Source of the DNA: DAITPV01 sp050692555
Lineage (GTDB): Bacteria > Actinomycetota > UBA4738 > CALAEC01
Reading direction: 5' to 3'
Assembly (NCBI GenBank): GCA_050692555.1
Contig: JBOGVS010000027.1
Span: forward strand, 1-45,045
Length of the DNA stretch: 45,045 bases
This document shows positions 40,311-45,045 of this stretch, piece after piece. The translations under genes were made by a program, and so were the position numbers. The stretch's first letter is position 1. Every line of letters begins with the position of its first letter. The notes under the pieces were generated by a model. The model ran no database searches. It saw only the letters and a list, made by a program, of their open reading frames with translations, and had not been told where the DNA came from.

Positions 40311-41096
40311 GTGAGCGTCCGCGGGCTGGCGTACCGACTCGAGGGGCAAGAGGGAGACACACCCCTCGTCCTGGTCAACTCGCTCGGCACCGACGTTCAC
40401 ATGTGGGATCCGCAGATGCCGGTGCTGGCCTCTGCCCGGCGGGTCGTGCGGTACGACGCACGGGGGCATGGGCGATCCGCTCCCGGCTCGGGAGCCCACT
40501 CGATCGAGGGCCTGGGAACGGACGTCCTCTCGGTGCTCGATCACCTGCGTCTCGATCGCGTGCACCTCTGCGGGGAATCCCTGGGGGGCATGGTGGCGCT
40601 GTGGCTCGCGGCGTCACGGCCCGAGCGTGTGGACCGGCTCGTCCTGGCCAGCACGGCGCTCCGGATCGGCACGCCTGAGCTGTGGCAGGCACGGGCCGAT
40701 ACGGTGCGCTCGGAGGGGATGGCCGCCGTCGCCGATGTGGTGATGGAGCGGTTCTTCTCCCCGGGCTTCCGGGAGCGGGCTTCGGAGGAGGTGCGGCGCG
40801 CGAAGGGCACCTTGCTGGCCACGTGGCCCGAAGACTACGCGGCCAGTTGCCTGGCGCTCCGAGACGGCGACCTCACCTCGATGGCCGACCGGGTCCGGGC
40901 CCCGGCGCTCCTGTTGGCCGGCAGGGAGGATCCCGCCACGCCGGTCGCCGAAGCGGAGCGCCTGCAGCGACATCTCCCCGGCAGCCGGCTGGTGGTCCTC
41001 GATGGGGGGCATCTGCTGAACCTCGAGCAGCCGGAACGATTCACGGATGAGGTCGAACGGTTTCTGAACGAGATCGGAGAAGGAGCGAAGGGATGA
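40311..41096 (+). CDS. pcaD: 3-oxoadipate enol-lactonase
   Basis: Predicted 261-aa alpha/beta hydrolase. The nucleophile is Ser90 in CGESLGGMVALWLA, the acid Asp in AGREDPATP and the base His in LDGGHLLNLEQP. It hydrolyses 3-oxoadipate enol-lactone to 3-oxoadipate, where this branch meets the maleylacetate reductase product of the left operon. The GTG start is 7 bp after pcaB. Specificity is set mainly by gene order. Confidence 0.9.
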   Translation: MSVRGLAYRLEGQEGDTPLVLVNSLGTDVHMWDPQMPVLASARRVVRYDARGHGRSAPGSGAHSIEGLGTDVLSVLDHLRLDRVHLCGESLGGMVALWLAASRPERVDRLVLASTALRIGTPELWQARADTVRSEGMAAVADVVMERFFSPGFRERASEEVRRAKGTLLATWPEDYAASCLALRDGDLTSMADRVRAPALLLAGREDPATPVAEAERLQRHLPGSRLVVLDGGHLLNLEQPERFTDEVERFLNEIGEGAKG

Positions 41097-41959
41097 ACGT
41101 GACGTTCTGCGGACTGGGAAACATGGGCCGGCCGATGGCGATCCGGCTGGTCGACGCGGGACACGACGTGACCGTGTGGAACCGAAGCCCCGAGAGGGCC
41201 GAGGAACTGCGGGCGCGAGGCGCGGCCGTGGCCACGACTCCCCGGGAGGCCGCGGAGAGGTCGGAGGCGGCGATCACGATGCTGTCGGACCCGGAGGCGC
41301 TGACGGAGGTCGTCTTCGGAAGAGATGGACTGGCCAGGGGTCTGCGTGCGGGTACCACGCTGATCGACATGTCGACCGTGGGTCCCGACGCGATCCGCTC
41401 CGTGGCGTCGAGGCTCCCCGACCGCGTCGAGGTGCTCGACGCGCCGGTGAGGGGAGGCCCGGATCAAGCCGCCAGAGGGGAGCTTGGGATCCTGGTCGGG
41501 GGATCTGAATCGGCGTTCGGAGTGTGCTCGCCGCTGTTCGAGGTCCTTGGGACGGCGCGGCTCCTCGGGCCTCTGGGATCGGGCGCCGCGGCCAAGCTCG
41601 TGAACAACTTCGCGGTGATCACGCTCGTATCCGTTCTCGGCGAGGCGATCTCCACTGCGGACGCGGTCGGGCTCGACGAGGAGACCGCGCTCGAGATCCT
41701 CGCGGACGGTGCGCTTGGTCCGACCCTCGCGCGCCAGTGGGGGCGGGCCACGGGGGAAGGTCCTCCGAGCTTCGGGTTGCGCCTCGCGGCGAAGGATCTG
41801 GCGCTCGGTGTGGAAGCGGTGAGGTCGGCCGGGCGCCGGGCTCCTGTCGGAGAGGCTGCGGTGGCCTGGCTTCGCCAAGCTGACGCGGCCGAGCTGGGGG
41901 ATGCGGACCTCGCCAGGGTCATCCGGGTGATCAGGGCGGGCGGAGCCGCCGGCGATTGA
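41093..41959 (+). CDS. NAD(P)-dependent beta-hydroxyacid dehydrogenase (3-hydroxyisobutyrate dehydrogenase family)
   Basis: Predicted 288-aa dehydrogenase with the N-terminal GLGNMGRPMA dinucleotide loop, a DAPVRGGPDQAARGELGILVGG substrate loop and the catalytic Lys in GSGAAAKLVNNF. Family members reduce or oxidise short beta-hydroxyacids such as tartronate semialdehyde or 3-hydroxyisobutyrate. It overlaps pcaD by 4 bp (ATGA), so it is part of the pca operon, though it has no standard role in that pathway. It converges with the GNAT gene. Confidence 0.87.
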   Translation: MNVTFCGLGNMGRPMAIRLVDAGHDVTVWNRSPERAEELRARGAAVATTPREAAERSEAAITMLSDPEALTEVVFGRDGLARGLRAGTTLIDMSTVGPDAIRSVASRLPDRVEVLDAPVRGGPDQAARGELGILVGGSESAFGVCSPLFEVLGTARLLGPLGSGAAAKLVNNFAVITLVSVLGEAISTADAVGLDEETALEILADGALGPTLARQWGRATGEGPPSFGLRLAAKDLALGVEAVRSAGRRAPVGEAAVAWLRQADAAELGDADLARVIRVIRAGGAAGD

Positions 41960-41980
41960 AGTCCTCCACGTTCGAGGGGT

Positions 41981-42754
41981 TCATCCTCGTTCCAGCACGT
42001 AGCCGACCCTGATGGCGAACCCGGTGGCCACGTATCCGGCGGCGAACGACTCCTCCAGCGCGTCGGCTACGGCGTCCCGCCACGTCCGCGCTGCCTGCGG
42101 ATCGGTCTCTCGGAGCGCGTGATAGGCGGGAGGAACCCGAACCACCAATCGGGGACCGTCGACGGTCCCGATCTGCCCGTCCGGGCCGACCCGTTCATCG
42201 GCCGAGCTCAGGTCCGGCTCCGGAGCCCGGCCCTCCATGGCCCGTTCGACCCGACCGGCCCGGAGCTCCCACCGGATCTCCAGCCTGTCGGAGCGGTCGC
42301 CGCGGTTGAACGCGTCGTCCATCGGCCCGTAATAGTCGCGATGGAACGTGTCGGCCACCGCGCCGAGCTTGTGAAGGTTGAACCGGGCGTTGCGGGCCAC
42401 CATGGGGTCCATGGTCCAGGTCACCACGTCGATGCCGCGGTCCAGACACCATTCCCGCTGAGCCTGCTTCAGCAGGAAGCCCACGCCGAGATGCTGTTCG
42501 CCCGGCGCCACCCCGGTGATGTGCGAGTGGAGCACCGGTCGGGCGTCCTCGGTGAGCCCGACCAGCCCCACCAGCGCCCCGATCATCTCACCACCGCGGA
42601 ACGCCCCCAGGACCTGACCTCCGTGGGCCGCCATGGCCCGGAGCAGAGGAGCACCGATCACCCGGCGCTCCTCCCAGATCCGATCGAACAGTGACGCCGC
42701 GGCCCGGACGTCCTCCAGCGAGGAGAGCGCCCGGACCAGGACCGGCTCACCCAT
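41981..42754 (-). CDS. GNAT superfamily acetyltransferase (COG3375-like)
   Basis: Predicted 257-aa protein with an N-terminal GNAT domain (HITGVAPGEQHLGVGFLLKQAQREW is the acetyl-CoA motif A region) and a C-terminal half typical of the COG3375 family, in which TWTMDPMVARNARFNLHKLGA and YYGPMDDAFNRGDRSDRL are diagnostic. The acyl acceptor is unknown. It overlaps the M20 peptidase gene by 8 bp, and both follow the aquaporin gene, so the three form an operon. Confidence 0.85.
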   Translation of the reverse strand: MGEPVLVRALSSLEDVRAAASLFDRIWEERRVIGAPLLRAMAAHGGQVLGAFRGGEMIGALVGLVGLTEDARPVLHSHITGVAPGEQHLGVGFLLKQAQREWCLDRGIDVVTWTMDPMVARNARFNLHKLGAVADTFHRDYYGPMDDAFNRGDRSDRLEIRWELRAGRVERAMEGRAPEPDLSSADERVGPDGQIGTVDGPRLVVRVPPAYHALRETDPQAARTWRDAVADALEESFAAGYVATGFAIRVGYVLERG

Positions 42755-43808
42755 CCGCCAGGAGGTCGTCGATCAGGCGGGCCACCATCTCCGCCCGGAC
42801 GGGCATGGCCTCCACGACCACATGCTCGTCGCGGGCGTGGGCCCCGCCTCCCACCGGACCCAGTCCGTCCAGCGTGGGCACGCCGAGGGCCGCGGTGAAG
42901 TTCCCGTCGCTGGCCCCGCCGACCTCGGCGGCACCCACGTCGTAGCCGAGGTCCACCAGCCGGCGGTACAGAGGCTCGGAGGCCTCCCGCTCCAGCGGCC
43001 CGCGGTTCACGCCGCCGGTGACCCGGAGCTCCGCACCGTCGAGCGCCGGGGTCAGCGAATGCAACTCGAGCTCAAGGCGGTCGGCCTCCTCGTCGGTCCA
43101 CATCCTGGCGTCGAACACGGCCCACGCGGCCTCCGGTACCACGTTCCCCGCCGACCCCCCGCCGGCCATGGTCACGGTCACCGTGGTGCCGTCGGCGGGA
43201 CGAGCCAGCTCGCCGATCCGAATGATCAGGTGAGCCAGCTCCTCGATGGCGTTGACACCGGCCTCGGGAGCCAGCCCGGCATGGGCGGCCCGTCCGGCGA
43301 TGTCCACCCGCCACTGGGCGATGCCCTTGCGCGCCACCTTCACCTTCCGCCCCGCGGCAGGCTCCATGACCAGCACCGCACGTGACCGCCCGGCCTCCTG
43401 TTCGATCAGGGCCCGCGAGGTGGGGCTTCCGATCTCCTCGTCGGCGGTGAACAGCACGGTGAGCGGGCCGGCCGCCGCCTGGCGAACCGCATGGAGGGCC
43501 TGCACGATCCCCGCCTTCATGTCGAAGGCTCCCGGCCCGCGGGCGATGCCGTCCTGAACGGTGAACGGGAAGGTCTCCAGCGTTCCCGGGGGCCACACCG
43601 TGTCGAAGTGGCACAACAGAAGAACCGGTCTGTCACCGGGCCGGGTCCAGGCCAGATGGACGCCGCGCGGCTCGGGCGGCGAACCGAGGACCTCCCGGCA
43701 CAGCTCGTCGATCACCGCCGCGCACCGGGACACGCCCTCCGGGTCCTCGGAGAACGACTCCGCCTCCACCAGCCGGCGGAGGGCGCCGAGCATGTCCTCC
43801 TGGCTCAC
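42747..43808 (-). CDS. M20 family metallopeptidase (carboxypeptidase G2-like)
   Basis: Predicted 353-aa zinc peptidase. Metal ligands and catalytic residues appear in HFDTVWPPGT, GPGAFDMKAG, TADEEIGS and the C-terminal AHARDEH. The dimerisation domain includes GRAAHAGLAPEAGVNA. It is most like the ArgE/CPG2 branch, which removes glutamate or an acyl group from amides. The GTG at 43808 overlaps the aquaporin stop (GTGA). A role in salvage of N-acyl or gamma-glutamyl amino acids is possible. Confidence 0.88.
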   Translation of the reverse strand: MSQEDMLGALRRLVEAESFSEDPEGVSRCAAVIDELCREVLGSPPEPRGVHLAWTRPGDRPVLLLCHFDTVWPPGTLETFPFTVQDGIARGPGAFDMKAGIVQALHAVRQAAAGPLTVLFTADEEIGSPTSRALIEQEAGRSRAVLVMEPAAGRKVKVARKGIAQWRVDIAGRAAHAGLAPEAGVNAIEELAHLIIRIGELARPADGTTVTVTMAGGGSAGNVVPEAAWAVFDARMWTDEEADRLELELHSLTPALDGAELRVTGGVNRGPLEREASEPLYRRLVDLGYDVGAAEVGGASDGNFTAALGVPTLDGLGPVGGGAHARDEHVVVEAMPVRAEMVARLIDDLLADG

Positions 43809-44545
43809 TCCTTCGTGTCCGTCTCCTCGACCGCCTCGTCGACCTGATCCTCGATGGCCTCCTCGGGGCGCCGGATGATGACCAGGTCATAGAGGAGCGC
43901 GGCCACCGTCCCCCCGATGATCGGTCCCAGGTAGTAGACCCAGAAGCCGGACCAGTCCGCGCTGATCAGGGCGGGGCCGAACGACCGGGCCGGGTTCATG
44001 GCCGCGCCGGTGAACGGGCCGCCGACCAGGATGTCCATGGTGATCACGAACCCGATCGCCAGCCCGGCGATCTTCCCGAACGCGCCGTCCCGATCCAGAG
44101 CGGTGGCGAACACCACCCACACCAGGAAGAACGTGAGCACGGCCTCGAAGGCGATGGCCTGCGCGGCGGACAGCTCCCCGGTTACCAGCGGGGTCCCCAG
44201 GGATACCGGCTCCCACAGGAACCGGGGGATCAGGAGAGAGATGGCGACCGCGCCGGCGGCCGCGCCGGCGAACTGGGCCAGGATGTACACGGCAGCCTCT
44301 CCGTTCCCGATGCGCCGAGTGACCCACACCCCGATGGTGACCGCGGGGTTGAAGTGGCCTCCTGAGACGTGGCCCAGGGCCGACACCATCGTGGCGATGG
44401 CCAGCCCGTGGGCCAGGGCCACGGCCACCAACCCGCCGCCGCGGACGTCGGTGCCCAGCCCCACCACCACCGCGCCCGCCCCGATGAAGATCAGGGTGAA
44501 GGTACCCACGAACTCGGCGAGGAGCTTTCGGCCGATTCCCGTCAT
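43805..44545 (-). CDS. Aquaporin / MIP family channel
   Basis: Predicted 246-aa major intrinsic protein with six helices and both NPA boxes, HFNPAVT and AAMNPARSFGP. Size and the Arg after the second NPA fit an AqpZ-like water channel more than a glycerol facilitator (which usually has Asp there), but ammonia or small-solute transport is not excluded. ATG 44545 has GGGAG 7 bp upstream; the frame to 44620 is not needed. The acidic C-terminal tail (about 25 residues) is cytoplasmic. Confidence 0.9.
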   Translation of the reverse strand: MTGIGRKLLAEFVGTFTLIFIGAGAVVVGLGTDVRGGGLVAVALAHGLAIATMVSALGHVSGGHFNPAVTIGVWVTRRIGNGEAAVYILAQFAGAAAGAVAISLLIPRFLWEPVSLGTPLVTGELSAAQAIAFEAVLTFFLVWVVFATALDRDGAFGKIAGLAIGFVITMDILVGGPFTGAAMNPARSFGPALISADWSGFWVYYLGPIIGGTVAALLYDLVIIRRPEEAIEDQVDEAVEETDTKE

Positions 44546-44619
44546 TTCGTCGCTCCCTGTTGAGATTGCCCGGCGACATGGTAGTTTCCCTGGCCTCAGG
44601 CGGTTGCCTGCGCTTGGCA

Positions 44620-44633
44620 CTTTGGCCCCAAAG
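44620..44633. promoter_or_regulatory. Inverted repeat CTTTGG-CC-CCAAAG
   Basis: This 6-2-6 palindrome, nearly extendable to CAC/GTG at both ends, lies 75 bp upstream of the aquaporin start. TTGGCA (44614-44619) could be a -35 on the plus strand. It may be an operator for the aquaporin operon or part of an RNA promoter. No regulator is adjacent. Confidence 0.35.
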
Positions 44634-44653
44634 GTGGCACACTACGGCTAGGT

Positions 44654-44716
44654 GTCCGGGCCTTCGGGTCTGGACTGGCGGCGGGGTGACGCGGGCACAC
44701 CCCGCCGCCGCCTTTT
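44654..44716 (+). terminator. UUCG hairpin plus GC-rich terminator, possible small RNA 3' end
   Basis: GTCCGGGCC-TTCG-GGTCTGGAC (44654-44675) forms a 9-bp stem with a UUCG tetraloop. It is followed by GGCGGCGGGGTG (44677-44688) pairing perfectly with CACCCCGCCGCC (44698-44709), then GCC and TTTT. No plus-strand protein gene lies upstream to be terminated, so this may be the end of a short non-coding RNA starting near 44645. Confidence 0.5.
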
Positions 44717-44733
44717 CCCAGCCCGGGGGGGCC

Positions 44734-44792
44734 GGGGGGGGTAGCTCGCCAGGAGCCATGCGACATGGACTTCATCGGGCGAGCGGAACCCC
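44734..44792 (+). repeat. Diverged copy of the left-edge structured repeat
   Basis: G tract, TA, GCTCGCC (44744-44750) and AGGAG match the left-edge units, and GGCGAGC (44778-44784), GGAA, CCCC close the stem. The interior differs entirely but again folds, as CCATG-CGA-CATGG. It is in the same orientation as the left array and lies 50 bp before tRNA-Val. Confidence 0.75.
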
Positions 44793-44842
44793 GGAGAGAA
44801 GGGAAAGGCGGATCTGCCCGGGTGGTATCGTTCCGGGCTGCC

Positions 44843-44914
44843 GGGCGCGTAGCTCAGCGGGAGAGCGCTCGCCTCACACGCGAGAGGTCGTAGGTTCAAA
44901 TCCTGCCGCGCCCA
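44843..44914 (+). tRNA. tRNA-Val (anticodon CAC)
   Basis: The full cloverleaf is present: acceptor GGGCGCG (44843-44849) with CGCGCCC (44907-44913), D stem GCTC/GAGC, anticodon stem CTCGC/GCGAG, anticodon CAC at 44875-44877, T stem GTAGG/CCTGC with loop TTCAAAT, discriminator A at 44914. CCA is not encoded. It reads GUG valine codons. Confidence 0.97.
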
Positions 44915-44918
44915 CGAA

Positions 44919-45045
44919 TGTGTTGTGTCGGGACATCGTGGACGGATGTCTCGGGACATCGTAGACGCTTCCCTCACCCCTGCTGCTGGTAGTCCCTGGT
45001 CGGGTCCAGGATCAGGTGCCGGAGCAGCTCGCCGTCCTCGGTGAT
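44919..45045 (-). mobile_element. Terminus of an IS481-like insertion sequence, cut by the window end
   Basis: Starting about 5 bp after tRNA-Val there are two direct repeats of 21 bp (44924-44944 and 44947-44967; 19 of 21 identical), each with a TGTC/GACA palindrome around TCGG. They lie directly outside the 3' end of a transposase-like reading frame. Multiple terminal repeats beside the transposase stop are usual for IS ends. The exact boundary and target duplication cannot be set without the other end. Confidence 0.65.
44974..45045 (-). CDS. IS481-family transposase/integrase, C-terminal 23 codons only
   Basis: The minus-strand frame entering from the window edge reads EDGELLRHLILDPTRDYQ and stops at 44974-44976. 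This ending (E-x-GELLR-x-L-x-LDP-x-x-DYQ) is the familiar C-terminus of actinobacterial IS481-type integrase-core proteins. The DDE catalytic core lies beyond the window. Intactness of the element is unknown. Confidence 0.65.
   Translation of the reverse strand: MTEDGELLRHLILDPTRDYQQQG

Noticed and set aside
44924..44967. Two 21-bp direct repeats considered as a CRISPR start; also the left-edge tandem repeat
   Set aside because: The 21-bp repeats are separated by 2 bp and belong to an IS end. The left-edge units have no unique spacers and no cas genes are present.
44560..44977. Open frames on both strands across the tRNA region (44560-44964 plus, 44648-44977 minus)
   Set aside because: Their translations include the well-known spurious peptides produced by tRNA sequence (SSAGERSPHTREVVGSNPA and DLNLRPLACEASALPLSY types); the tRNA fully explains them.

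Overview
The window is about 45 kb of dense, very GC-rich chromosomal DNA. Gene families (F420-type LLM oxidoreductase, IclR, DinB, AlkZ-like, HAAT and CUT2 ABC importers), abundant GTG starts, 4-bp start/stop overlaps and several -10 boxes sitting 6-7 nt from a start codon (leaderless-type) all fit an uncultured Actinomycetota-like bacterium. The phylum is an inference; no rRNA or marker gene is present.

Left block (174-16050). A CoxE-like VWA protein diverges from an LLM oxidoreductase and a DoxX membrane protein. An IclR regulator then diverges from a run of 13 closely packed genes: the two subunits of a type II hydroquinone 1,2-dioxygenase (HapC/HapD-like), 4-hydroxymuconic semialdehyde dehydrogenase, an NTF2-like protein, maleylacetate reductase, a five-gene branched-chain/aromatic-type ABC importer, a MoxR AAA+ ATPase, a molbindin, a DinB protein and a serine hydrolase. 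Together they would import an aromatic compound and open hydroquinone to maleylacetate and 3-oxoadipate. A strong promoter and a perfect 6-3-6 operator lie between the regulator and the operon.

Middle block (16125-27578). Pirin, a small cupin and an AlkZ-like glycosylase form one group. A Gfo/Idh/MocA oxidoreductase and a zinc alcohol dehydrogenase diverge from a XylFGH-like sugar importer. Two lipoproteins follow: a CRTAC1/ASPIC protein and a vanadium-haloperoxidase-like PAP2 enzyme, overlapping by 4 bp.

Right-centre block (27992-36527). An aldehyde dehydrogenase diverges from an aminotransferase, an SDR, a small membrane protein, an ethanolamine-type permease, a glutamine-synthetase-like ligase, a PuuD-like gamma-glutamyl hydrolase and a second class I amidotransferase. 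This can be read as a gamma-glutamylation route for ethanolamine or a related amine. The permease is preceded by a promoter, a structured leader and a textbook intrinsic terminator, so it is probably controlled by attenuation or a riboswitch.

Right end (36627-45045). A NodIJ-type ABC exporter diverges from pcaC-pcaB-pcaD and a beta-hydroxyacid dehydrogenase (part of the beta-ketoadipate pathway). On the minus strand an aquaporin, an M20 peptidase and a GNAT protein form an operon. The end holds a candidate small RNA or terminator, a structured repeat that also occurs in tandem at the left edge, tRNA-Val(CAC), and the edge of an IS481-like insertion sequence with the last 23 codons of its transposase.
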